Shown here in pieces: positions 1 through 11,558 of a stretch of DNA of 64,000 nt. The stretch's first letter is position 1; every line of letters starts with the position of its first letter. The notes under the pieces are model-generated. The model was not told the DNA's origin. It did no database searches and saw only the letters and a list, made by a program, of their open reading frames with translations. Source of the DNA: Trema orientale. Its lineage: Eukaryota > Streptophyta > Magnoliopsida > Rosales > Cannabaceae. The position numbers were made by a program, and so were the translations under genes. Location of the stretch: assembly GCA_002914845.1 (NCBI GenBank), contig JXTC01000108.1, positions 47,570 to 111,569 on the forward strand. Direction: 5' to 3'.

Positions 1-1750
1 GCTATGAGAATATTATATAAAAACGTTTCACTAACCATTAATGGTGGTGACAATTGCGGGAGCAGCGGTTGTTGACAATATGAATCAAAACAATGATGAT
101 CTGTCTGTTTGTTCATTAATGATAATAATTATTTGATCAATTCTTGTTGTTGTGACACTTGCCTCTGTAGTGCTTCAAATCGTTCTTCCAATAACTCTTC
201 AACAATCTTTAGTACGTTATTATGTTCATTCTTAAGTTCTTCAATGGTTTTCTCTAAATTTTCAAAGCGTTGTCGATCTTCATTTTGTTTAGATTTCGAA
301 GAGAACTGATAAGATGTCTTTTTACTAAGGATTGGTCCAGAACCTCGTAACCAACCGTATTTCTCAGAACCAAGAACCTGTTTACGTATAGCAAACTCAT
401 CTATCGAGATTATAGATCCATCTTCTTATTGATTAAGCATCTTATGTTGCAACTCTATCATCTCATTCTACATTAATAAAAGATTTAGATGTTACTTTTT
501 TACATGAAAGATAAATTATAAATTTGCAAAAAAAGAAAAACAAAACTCAAAAAGAAAGTTTATAATGTGTAAATACATACATATTTTTCCTCTACTTCAC
601 CATGAACCCATCCATTTTCAGTATTCCAATAAGTTTTCTTAAAATTTTATATCTCTCCAACTGTAACAGTTTCTTCTAGTTCTGATTATGAATCTGCCGT
701 TTGTTGTAATTTCTATAGTACATGAAAATAATAAATGATAGTTAAATTAAATCAAATCAAATTAGTATTTAAAAATATTAAAAATATGTGTACCCCTTCA
801 TGTAAGTGTTGCGTAAATGACTTGGATCCACTAACATGCATGAAAGAAATTTTCGATCTATTCAGTGACCCCGCAACAGACTTCTTCTGCAAAATATTTT
901 AAATTATTCTTTTCAAAGAAAAAACACGAGTATGTAATACTTCCACTATTACTAACATAAATGAATGAGTACAAAAAATTATGATACCTTCCATTCACCA
1001 TTAGAAAAATATTCATTGTACATCCATTTCCAATCCTTGTCTCTCATCACCATCTGAGGTCGATACTCTAATGGATTTTTTCCTTCCTTGACAATTTTTT
1101 ATATTAAGTCTGGCACTTATTTCGATAATCCTTAAAGCGTTCAGATCAATAATAATTGCAAATAACCTCAAGATGTTCATCTTTCTTAAAATCTAACTCA
1201 AATATATCCTGTATAAAAAGTACTAAAGAGATTAATAAAAGTTGCTAAATAACAACTGTTAGAGTTAATATGAAGGAAAACAAATGTACCCTTATACGAG
1301 CATATATTGACTTCTTATCCGGAAGAGGAATTTTAGCCCAACCACTATATTGAAGTGGAGCATGGTGGCATATTATTACACCAATATTATTGGCAAACTT
1401 AGCAGCATTTTTTCCATGGACTTGAAGCTCACCCGGTCTGTACAAAATTTGTAACTTACGTGTCTCATCATTTATCATACGACTTGTGGCTTCCCCACAA
1501 GTTAGGCCACGAATTTTCTTTTTCGGTGTTATGAAAGAAAATTATAATTTCACTCTAAATATTGATTACTTTCATAAAATTATAAAAATATTTTGGTTAA
1601 AACATTTCATAAAATTAGAAAAACATTTAGGTTAAAACATTCATGAGCTAAATATCTTACGATGATTTTTGAGATGTTTCTTGTGTAGGAGATTGTCCAG
1701 GTGGCGGAGTGATAGTAGGTGTTATCCTAGTGCCAAAGAGCCTCCTACCG
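1..1750 (-). pseudogene. CACTA accessory gene (TnpA / PF03004-like plant transposase), partial
   Basis: Minus-strand peptides match the Ptta/En/Spm plant transposase family. The segment 1245-1478 carries the N-terminal GKNAAKFANNIGVI and W-K-I-P pattern. Around 1000-1060 lies the MVMRDKDWKW-type stretch, around 800-890 the RSK...GSKSF stretch, and at 130-250 a short coiled coil rich in Glu, Gln and Arg that is usual near the C terminus. The parts are separated by AT-rich gaps that could be introns (for example 490-590 and 720-790). In this superfamily the protein binds subterminal repeats and helps TNP2. The 3' end lies off the window. I did not resolve the splice sites. Confidence 0.6.
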
Positions 1751-1884
1751 TGCCGCGATAGATCTTATGACTTCTGATTTGACATAATCAAAGTCCTAGT
1801 CCAATACAAATAAATATCATAATTTTATAATTATCATATAAGATAAACATGTTAACAAAATTTATAAATATATACACTTTAGAC

Positions 1885-4800
1885 TCATTCACTTTCATCA
1901 CTCTCAGTCATATCTTCAGAATCACCAAGTAGTGCTTCTTCATCAGTTTCCTCAATATCTGATTTGTATGGACTTTGATCATTAGGACCTATTTGAAGGT
2001 CAACGAATAATCCATCAATTTCAACTAGAATAATGTCGTGCCGAATAAGTTGAGCATTGGCATTTGTTGTATCAAATTGTATGTCGACATCGTTTGAGGA
2101 TGCTTCTTGATATGCTTCACCATTAACAATAACTGGCTCTGTACTATCATCTTCACTTTCTTGAGACCTTTTTGGCATATCCCAAATGTGACGATGATTT
2201 GCTTTTTTCACCACTTTCCAATTTTTGCCCTGCTTATTGTCATCCAAATAATAGACTTGATTAACTTGATTTGCAAGGACAAATGGGTCATCTTGAAACC
2301 ATTCTGAGCTGATATTTATATTAGTAATGTGATATTCTGTGTACATTCTCTTTTCCTTTTTATTTTAATTATACCAACCACAGTTAAACAGTACAACTTT
2401 GTTCCAGTATAAGTAATGCACTTCCCAAATTTCATTGATGAACCCATAAAAATTACAAAATTCCTCATTATATTCTGCTTCAACCCGAATACCATAGTTT
2501 TGTGTATTACGTTGTTCGTCTCGACTTGTTATGTGGTATCTAACTCCATTAACCATACAACCAGAATATGTAAAAACATGAAAATTTGGTCGAAGAGAAA
2601 GAGCATATAGCTCATTTGTTACTTCAGAAGATGATGCTTCATGCATGCTTTTTATCTGTAATCAGTAAGTACAGTTAAACATATGCATAAAGACAACTAA
2701 AGAATCTTAAAAGTCTAAACAATTTATGAACCTAACTTTATCTTCAAACCATTTTGGAAATTCTTTCTTTTGTATTTGATCGACATTCCAAACTCCTTTG
2801 GATTGTAATAATAGCTTGTGTTTACTATTTTCAGAATAACTCTAGTTAGGAATTAATTTTTGAGAAAATTTAAATGTGTTATTACTTCTCAAATGAGTAG
2901 AAACTTACTCTAAATAAGGCTCTAACTTCGTACAATTGTTCAAAATGTACCAATGAACTTGATTCTGTTGATCTTCAGTTAGTACGATTGATGCCTATCT
3001 TCCAAATGTTCTTGTACATTAGTTGAATACTGACAATTTCGACTGCCTTCGTGTTCCAAGTTGATCTGGATTACGGTCGAGACGATTAAAACGAGTTTCT
3101 ATACCACATAGATACATTGAACAAAAATTCAATGCCTCATTTACAATGTATCCTTCAGCAATGGAACCTTCAGGTCGAGCTTTGTTATTTACATATTTTT
3201 TCAATATACCTATTTCCCTAAAGAAAAATATTTAGTCACACATGAAATTAATAAATTCTTTTTAAAATTACTTCTTTAGAAAATAAAAATTAGATTACCT
3301 TTCGATAGGATATATCCACCGCATATGCACCCGACTAGCTAACTTAACCTCCAATGGCAAATGCACTGCTAGATGGATCATTACATCAAAGAAGGCAGGA
3401 GGAAAAATTCTTTCCAATTTACACAGAGTGATAACAATTCCTTCTTGCAAGGCATCTAAGTCCTTCACAAACAATGTCCTCGCACATAACTTTTGGAAGA
3501 ACAAGGACAATTCAGCAATTGTACTCATCACCTTAGTTTTCAAATATGGCCTTAAACCAACAAGTAATAATTGTTATAAAAGGACATAACAGTCATGGCT
3601 TTTTTATCCAGATATCTTCCCATCTTTCATGTTAACATTTTGAGAAATGTTTGCAGCATAACCATCTGGAAATTTTACAAACTTTAAAAACTTACAGAAG
3701 TCTTTTCGTTCATCCACTGACAACATATAACATGCTGTTGGTTTCAAAGTCTTATTCCCCTGTTTTTTCAATTGCAACTGTTTACATATTTTTAAGTCTG
3801 ATAAGTCAAGTCATGCATTGTCAGTATCTTTAGACTTTCCCTCGATGCTAAATATTGTACCAACCACACCATCACATATATTTTTCTCAATATGCATCAC
3901 ATCTATGTTATGCCTCAACTTTAGTTTTGGCCAATATTCTAACTCCCAAAAAATACTTTTACGGCTCCAGTTTGTTGTATGCTTATAATCTTCTTTATTC
4001 ATTTTTTTCTTATCCTCCTTCAGAATATTACCATTTTTATCAGGCCTATATTTCCACAAATTTTCTAATTTAGTCAAGATAACATCCGTTGATAAAATTC
4101 TAGGGGGACCACGTCTTTCAACTATACCATCATACTCCTTATCATTGCACCATTGGTGGTCAGGACACAAATATCGATGATGTCCCATATAACAAGTCTT
4201 GCCCCTTATTCGAAATGAGAATGTATCATCCTCACAAATAGGACATGCTTTATACTCTTGGGTGCTATACCTGATACAGTGCCATAAGCAGGAAAATCAT
4301 TGATTTTCCATAATACTACAGCATGCATCTTAAAGTAGCTTTTGTTGATAACATCAAAAGTTTGTACACCCTTTTCCCATAGTTCTTTTAGTTCGTCGAT
4401 TAAGGGTCGTAAATAAACATCTATATCTTTCCCTGGAGCATTACGTCCAGAAACCAGTAATGCCATCATTAGAAATTCTTGTTTCATACATCTCCATGGT
4501 AGCATATTATATGGCACTTGCATCACTGGCCACATACTATATGACTTTGATAAATCCCCAAATGGATTGAACCCATCTGTTGCAAACTCTAACCTAACAT
4601 TTCTTGCTTCTTTTGCAAAATCAAGGTATTGCATATCGAAATCCTTCCAAACCTTTGCATCTGCTAGATGTCGAAGTACGCCTTCAGTATCAATACGTTC
4701 TGCTTTGTGCCACTTCATATCAGCTGATGTATGTTGTGACATGAAAAGTTGTTGTAGACGTGGAGTTATAGGAAAATATTGCATCTTTTTGTACGGTATC

Positions 4801-5588
4801 TTCTTCCCTTGTGTTCCTTTGAATTTGTATCTTTCATGTCCACAAATAGGACATTTTTCAGCATCTTTATTTTCTTTCCAATATAGAACATCGTCATACT
4901 TGCATACATGAATTGTCTCATACCCTAAACCAAGGTCAAACAGCATTCGCTTTGCCTTATAGTGAGATTGCGGAATGTGATTACCCTTAGGAAATGCATC
5001 ACAAAGTAGTTGGACCAACATGTCAAATGATTTGTTACTCCAACCACTCAATACTTTTATATGCATTAGTTTAACAAGAAATGTTAATCTTGAGAACTTT
5101 GTGCATCCAGGATACAACTCCTCTTCTGCTTCTGCAAACAAGTTAGCAAATCTATTACCCTCATTATTTGTGTACTCAAAAGTACTCTCTTTAGAGTATT
5201 GTCTGGCTAAAACTTCAATTGCGGATATCATATCATCATCATCATCGTCGTCATTATCAGTACTATCATCGCCGTGGTCATTATCATCTTTATATGCTCC
5301 ATTGTCTTCTCCATCATTTGATTCAACTTCTCGAAGATTATTGTTTCTATCAATATTATTTTCCCCATGAAATATCCACTTAACATATCGCCTAAAAAAC
5401 CCTTTTATAAAGATGTGACGCTCAATTGTATCTAAGTCATGAAAATATAAATTCAAACATAAAACACATGGACATCGAATCTCATTCTCATTATTCAAGT
5501 GATTGCTTGATAATGCAATGAAGCTCCTAAGTCTATTAACGAACTCTGAGGATAATCTATTTTTGTTGAAAATCCAACTCTTATCCAT
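1885..5588 (-). pseudogene. TNP2-type CACTA transposase, degraded
   Basis: The reading order on the minus strand matches plant TNP2 proteins. First comes an N-terminal transposase-associated domain (residues 1-80 of the first open frame, with a CPCVLC cysteine cluster), then a run of acidic Asp/Glu residues. The Transposase_21 catalytic core follows (4206-5050, with the conserved ATDGFNPFG, INDFPAYG and CPICGHERY motifs) and continues in another frame at 3811-4188 (MGHHRYLCP, MHIEKN). A DUF4218 part lies at 3019-3543 (FPPAFFD, MRWIYPIE) and a DUF4216 part at 1885-2646 (YGIRVEAEYN, EWFQDDPF, acidic tail). The switch of frame near 4250 falls inside the conserved SGI...CPIC-type stretch, and a stop lies near 3620, so no full-length product is expected unless introns are involved. 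The start at 5588 begins with the usual MDKSWI. Confidence 0.85.
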
Positions 5589-5620
5589 TCCCTATATTTT
5601 TATTAATATAAGTAGAAGTT

Positions 5621-7490
5621 TAGTCACTAAAATATGTAGAAATGCAATATTTCATAACAAAAATAAGTAAATACATAAATAATAAATAGTATCACACATG
5701 GTAAACAAAAAGACCCTTAAAAATTTACTCAACTGAAACAATAATTAGACAACTTAGAAAGATTTAAATTTAAATGATATGTTTGCTTCATAATGCTAAT
5801 TTGTACTCATCAATGTGCATTTATTGTTCTTATTTTCTTAAAATTAATAGTATGTTATTGTTATTTTATCCTTTTAGTTTTTTTTTTATACTTTGTTTAG
5901 TAATAGTAATAATTACGTCTAATAAAAAATGTTGAAAAGCTATTTGATCTAAAATTAAACTCTTTTTTTTGAAAGCGTTAACAATAATTTTTTTTTTGTT
6001 AGAAATAAATTATCTATAAGAAATGGGAAGTTCTAAACTCATTTCAAAGTTTTCTTTGTACATTCATCATTTTAATTTTTTTAAAGTTATAGTAAAATCT
6101 ATTAATAAAATTACTATTTCAAACAATACGTAGTTAAATACACAAATTTGAAGATCTCACGATATTTCTCTCAAGATTGTGCAAAACTTGTATTTCATAA
6201 AAGACAAACAAAAAAATTACTTCTTTTTTTTTTCTAAATTTTACAATCATTACTAAATTTTATATATTTGTATTAATATAAAATTGGAGAGAGGAACTTA
6301 TAGCAAGTTATATTCAGTTTCACTCAAATCAAGTAGAAAATTTATTTATTTATTTGTTTTCTTTAACAAAAACAAAAAAACACAATTAAGAACCTTATAC
6401 TATTATTTGTTCTCCAAATAAGAACACGTTGTCAAACCAAAACAAGATATGAGAAGATTTGCGTTTGAGGGTTACGTGCTTATATCTTTCCAATTTCAAT
6501 TGTTCAGTTTGATTTTATTATTATTTTTTTCTTATAACGTAAAGATTTACTTGAGAATAGAAGTGATTAGATATGAAAATTCAAAATTTTAAACTACAAT
6601 GTGTTTCTAACCCAAAAAAAAAAAAAAAAGAAAAAACTGCAATAGGTATTTTTGGAATGTAATAAACGCACAAAGAAATAATAAACTTTTAGTAGTTAAT
6701 TTTTGTTTTTGGGTGAAATACGCTCCACTATTATTTAATAAGGATATCACTATTATTTACTTTTATGAATGCTAAAAGAAATTGAATGTATATAGATAAT
6801 TAATTAAGTGAAGGATTTAGAACTTTCCACAAAATATATATATTTATATATATAATAGCTTATCTTTGAGTATAGTGATCAATTACTATTTTTTTTTTTG
6901 GAGAAAATGATCAATTACTATTTTGTGTATGAAAAATCTAGAAAAATAAAAATTAAATAGAAAGATTAAGATTAGGTTATTGAAGGCCTCTTAAAAAATT
7001 TCGCCTGAGGCCTTTAATTGTATTGAGACAGCTGTACTCATAAACTAGTTCTTATATATGTAAAAATCTGTAACGAAAAAAAGTCTAAAGAAATTATTGG
7101 AAGTATATTGTAATTATTATAGTTTGAATATTATCGATTATTAGATTAGAACAAGTTATGGATATGTCATTTTAATAGGCTATTAGGACGAGTGTTTTAT
7201 ACATATTGTGTAGTAACCATTTATTTGATTTTTAATTTGTATCTTAACTTTTGGTGTATGGATTTAAGGATTTTATTCGAAAATATTTTCTTATTAGATA
7301 TTTAATATTACTTTATTGGTTTATAATTCTCATATCACAATCACAATTTGACAACATATATAAAAGACTAAAGTCTAGAGAGCTTGTATACAGATAACAT
7401 AATGAAAAGATAAAACTTTTAAAACGACATACATAAAATATAATAAATAAAGATGAACCATCACTATTGCATATACAGTAACGTACTAGT
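5621..7490. other. AT-rich intergenic DNA, no gene seen
   Basis: Very AT-rich sequence with many homopolymer A and T runs and no open frame of note. I saw no terminal inverted repeat, RNA gene or conserved motif. A short stretch at about 6980-7040 with the GGCCTC...GAGGCC arrangement resembles the terminus of a common plant repeat but has no partner here. Confidence 0.6.
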
Positions 7491-7497
7491 AGAGAAC

Positions 7498-7625
7498 TGT
7501 GGCTCAGTTGTCACAATTATGCCAGGTAGCTTATCACAATTGTAACTCTCTTTTGTCCACAAGATATTGAGAGATGACTGTGAGAAAAATCATAAATAAT
7601 GTGAGAGATATGTGTGAAAGATAAT
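7498..7625 (+). repeat. Diverged dispersed repeat, copy 1 (partner at 9895-10030)
   Basis: About 130 bases centred on GTTGTCACAATTATGCCAG, followed by a tract rich in GAGAGAT, resemble 9895-10030 (GTTGTCATAATTATGCTAG, then the same purine-rich tract). By eye the two share roughly two thirds of positions. Both are on the same strand, 2.4 kb apart. The element type is not recognised. Confidence 0.4.
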
Positions 7626-8296
7626 TATAATTAATTGGGTGATGAATAAAAATTATATAGACTGTTAAGGCTAACTTAGTAAATTAAAGGGGTTATGTAT
7701 AACTAGTTTAAATTAAAATATTAATATATTACATATAGTAACAATAACATAATTGTTAAATATGCTACATATATTATTCTATCAATTATTTGACCGTACA
7801 ATTTAGGATAACTAATTATATAATTAGAGATAATCATTCTACTACTATATCAAGTAAAGAAAGCTAAGAGCCTGATTGGTCCATGATCTAAAAATAACAT
7901 TTTTAAATAGGGTTATCCAAAAATAAGAATTTGGAAAGAGTTAGTGAAAATAGATTTTTGGAAATTCGTTTGGTTGTACAATTTTGTTATTGTTTTTGAT
8001 TTAGAAAAAACACGATGTATTTATTAATTCTTATTATATTTTAAAATTTGTTACTACTGCTATTTTTTTTTGTTTGATTATTATTGATGTTAATATATAT
8101 ATTTTTACTATATTATTTTCTTTCACAATCATTAATTACAGTATTATACCATTGTTATATATTTAATAATTATGATATAATACATTGTGTTTACGATTTT
8201 CTTTTAGGCAATATACATAAAAATTTTCATTTTTATTTTTTTAGAAAGATATGCGGTAAATTTATTTTAGAGAATATACATACAACATATGCTATA

Positions 8297-9522
8297 GGGG
8301 AATTCTAGTATAAGGAACTCTAAAATTTCCCTAAAATTAGGGAACAAAATTTATCATTTTTTATTGGCTCACAAATGAGGTTTACAATAAATATAATGGA
8401 CCTTCACTCATTGGATCATTACAGGATTTTTTTTTTCTTTTCAATTGGTCTATTAAATGTATCCATTATCCTTTAAAAAAAATGTATAATTAAACTTGAC
8501 AAAAAAAAAAATGAGTGTGAAAAAAAAAGGGCTTTTGGCGATGACCTTTTGCTGTGCCGTCACTTAATGAAATTCCAGTAGATGACGAAGTGGGTTGGCT
8601 CAAGTAGTAAGAGCACCCACTACCTAAGATCTCGGTCCTAGGTTCGAGACACACCGGGGGTAGGCGTGAAAACCTATTATCCCTAATAGGGTAGGGTGGG
8701 AATTGGGTAGTATTAGGTATTTTCCTTTAATTTGTAGTAAGTGGAGGTCATTAGTTAAGCCCCACTTTTTTTTAAAAAATAAAAAAAATGAAATTCCAGT
8801 AGATTGGAACTTGCTTTTCGAGTTTTTTTTTTTCTTCATAGTTCTCTTTAATTTTGTTTTTGCCAAGACAACGAGATAGTCGATGACAACGTAAGGTTAA
8901 TGAATTTGGATTTTTGTTCAAATTTTCGAGACGCATTCAAAATTTGTTCTTTCATTTTTACTTAGTATTGATCATGAGCATCAAGTTTTAGAGAAACAAA
9001 AAGAGATTTAGGGTGATAAAAATCCGTTTCCACAATCAAAGTTCTTATCTTTTACAGTATAATTAGAGAATTCTTCAGTTGAGACAAGAATGTCATCCAT
9101 GAGCTTTTTTTACTCACAAAAGAAAAATTAAATACAGTTGAAACAATTGAAGAAGGATCAAGTTCATCAGATTATGACAAAAAAAAAAAAAAACAAGTTC
9201 CCTGAATTCATGTTTTTTGAATTTTTTTCCCTTCTTATTTAATTTCTTATTTAATTATTGCTTTTGAAAAGAAAAGTATTTTTGTATTAAAGATGCCGTT
9301 TGTTTTTTTTTTTTTTCCTAAAAAAAATTAAAAGATGGTTGTTGTAGAGATAGAGGGAGAGTTTTGTTTTTCCTAATAGCAAAAATTGTAAAAGACGAGT
9401 ATATAATTATAACGCTCTACAATTTAAAGCACTTATTACTATTTTCTCCACCGTTGGATTTAATCATTAAGTTCCTTAACATTAAGAAACTAAATATGTT
9501 CCCTAGTGTAGAACTCCCCCTA
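8297..9522. mobile_element. Candidate non-autonomous DNA transposon with about 35-bp TIRs
   Basis: The left end reads GGGGAATTCTAGTATAAGG. The reverse complement of the right end reads GGGGGAGTTCTACACTAGGG, and similarity continues inward (AAC...TTT...). About 1.2 kb in between has no coding capacity and contains the SINE at 8584-8786. A clear TSD was not found, so superfamily and exact ends are uncertain. Confidence 0.4.
8584..8786 (+). mobile_element. tRNA-derived SINE with 18-bp target-site duplication
   Basis: A 203-bp insertion is flanked by perfect 18-bp direct repeats, AATGAAATTCCAGTAGAT, at 8566-8583 and 8787-8804. The head carries a polymerase III promoter: an A box (TGGCTCAAGTAG, about 8597) and a B box (GGTTCGAGAC, about 8640) roughly 40 bases apart, as in tRNA-derived plant SINEs. 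The body follows with CACCGGGGGTAGGCGTG and a T/A-rich 3' end. Long perfect TSDs are typical of LINE-driven retroposition and suggest a fairly young insertion. Confidence 0.88.
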
Positions 9523-10042
9523 TTTTTATATTTTTATCGTACAAAGTATTATTATAAATTTTACTCAATTTAAAAAAAAAAAAAAACGATGTACACTTCT
9601 TCTCCATAGTCAACATCCAACTTTCCCTTTCCCTTCATCCTTCTTTAAGGAAATTAAAATATTAGATCATAGATCAATTAATTGAAAAAAATACCAAATA
9701 CCAGAATTTATTACCATCTCAATTATTGTTTCGAACAATATTAAAATAACCCGAAGAAACAAACAAATATAATAACATACGATAAGCAATTTTAAAACAT
9801 TTGAAATGAAAAAAAAGGCAAAAGAAAAAGTCACTTACTAATATAGAGAGCGGCCGCTTCGTAGTCACGATTATACTAGTTTGCTTATTATCACAACGGC
9901 AGCTTGGTTGTCATAATTATGCTAGTTAGCTTAATCACAACGACGAACTCTTCTTTGTATAGAGAAGACTGAGAGAGATAAGACTAAGAGAGATGAGGAG
10001 TTTGAGAGATATTTGAAAAGTAATTAGAATTGCAATCGTTAG
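8805..10042. other. AT-rich spacer before the Sirevirus
   Basis: No gene seen. It holds the right part of the candidate TIR element (to 9522), several poly-A and poly-T runs, the second copy of the dispersed repeat (9895-10030), and an isolated GC-rich GCGGCCGC word near 9850. The base just before 10043 belongs to the 5-bp target site of the Copia insertion. Confidence 0.5.
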
Positions 10043-11170
10043 TGTTAAATCACGCTACTCGTTTGTTGTAACAGAATGCTCAATTTGCGGAACTTTGAAC
10101 AATCAGATGAAAAATGTAAAGAAGAGACACACAGCTTTTTATCGTGGTTCAACACAACCAAGTTATGTCTATATCCACGGGACCTGGTCCAGCAAGCAAA
10201 CAATTAACTAGAAATATGAAAAGAGTACAAATACAGGTCTTATACAAGAATCTAGAACTCCCTTCTAGTTTGTCGCCGATTTGGACTCTAATTTCCTCCG
10301 TAGATTTTTGCTTCTTCAAACTTGTGTTGAACTCTCTTCAGCTGCCGTTGATGAGCTTCCCAGCTCCGGCAAGAACAAGCTGTATCTTCTTGAAATTAGG
10401 TAGCCATGGAGCTCCATCTTCATACCGGAATCAATGTTGGACTTAATGACAAAGGACACTCTTAGATCTAAACACTCAAAGCTCTAAGAGAAAGAAACTT
10501 GCTCATAAAGCAAGAAGGCCTCACCAAAAATATCTTTCAGAAAGTAATGCTCAAAGACCTCTACAAAAAACGATCTGAATAGAAGCTTCCTATTTATATA
10601 GGAAAGTACATCGTGACTCAGCTGTAATGACAGTTGTCATCGCAATGTCTGAACATGCAGTGACATAGATATAATACACAGACTCATATCTAAAGATGTC
10701 ATCTTGATGTAACAATCAGGCACACTGATTTAACACACAAATATTAAACGAACTCAGATCTAAAGGTATCATCTTGATTAAACAGTCACTCACACAGTTA
10801 AGACACACAAAGTCAAACTTTACTTGAAAAGGTCAACCTTAAAGGTTAAAGGTGACAACACAAGCTGAGAAACTGATGTAACAGACAAAGCATAAAAAGC
10901 ATGCTAAATATATATGTATATGAAGTGCTCTAATGACTAAACATGCAGATCACTAGACATAACACCTAACCATTGAAACCAGTTTGAAGAAGAGCTTCAG
11001 AACTTCAGATACTTCAGTTGAATGCTTTGTTAAAACAGTCTTGGAACACGATTATATAGACTAACAAATACATACACAAGACTGAAAATACAACTGAAAT
11101 ATAACTTTGAAATATTGTCCATTACATTGCAATAAGATCATAAGATGCCAAACTAAATCGTGCACTAACA
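10043..11170 (-). repeat. 3' LTR of the Sirevirus-like element
   Basis: Begins TGTTAAATCACG and ends CACTAACA on the plus strand. It is immediately followed by ATCTCCCCTTTTTGGC, which on the minus strand is the polypurine tract. It aligns end to end with 19414-20541. Confidence 0.93.
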
Positions 11171-11186
11171 ATCTCCCCTTTTTGGC
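11171..11186 (-). other. Polypurine tract of the Sirevirus-like element
   Basis: On the minus strand the sequence is GCCAAAAAGGGGAGAT, directly abutting the LTR that starts TGTTAGTG. This is the usual plus-strand primer position of a Copia element. Confidence 0.85.
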
Positions 11187-11558
11187 ATCCTTATGATCAA
11201 AACCCTTAAGGAACAAAAACCTAAAAACAACTACAAGTCTTCCACCTGTAGAAAACAGAAATATACCACAAGAAACACAAGGAGAAAAACACAAGGAGAA
11301 AAACACAAATAACCACTACTCCCCCTTTTTGAACATAAAGGAGGCCAAAAACAGACATATGAAGAAAAAGAAGGGCTAAGAAGATGCAAGCCTGGATGAC
11401 TTTCGGGTTGGTAGAGGAGGCTTGGTTGCATCGGATTTGTTCTTTTTCTTCGAAGGCTTCTGGGAGCCAGAGCTGGTACCTGTTGCAGTTTGCAGAGGTG
11501 GTAGATTTGCCAGAAGAGTGTTCAGAGATGCATCAGAAACTGAACCAGATGCATCAGA

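Larger units (their letters stand above)
1..5620 (-). mobile_element. CACTA (En/Spm) DNA transposon, coding part, truncated by window edge
   Basis: Two gene blocks typical of plant CACTA elements sit head to tail on the minus strand: a TNP2-type transposase (5588 down to about 1885) and an accessory gene of the Ptta/En/Spm plant transposase type (about 1750 down to 1). The distal end is outside the window. No CACTA terminal repeat was found on the right side between 5600 and 8600, so the right boundary is only the transposase start plus a short leader. Both genes look decayed, so the element should be non-autonomous now. The superfamily call rests on protein domain order and not on termini. 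Confidence 0.85.

Noticed and set aside
6975-7045. Terminus of a transposon with GGCCTC...GAGGCC
   Set aside because: The sequence resembles the end of a common plant repeat, but no partner end or TSD was seen.
8584-8660. A tRNA gene
   Set aside because: A and B boxes are present, but no acceptor stem or anticodon arm forms, and the unit is flanked by an 18-bp TSD, so it is a SINE head.
9848-9858. GCGGCCGC word followed by TTCGTAG, looking like vector or adapter sequence
   Set aside because: Only a single 8-base restriction-site-like word is present. The flanks are ordinary AT-rich genomic sequence and part of a dispersed repeat, so there is no real evidence for vector contamination.
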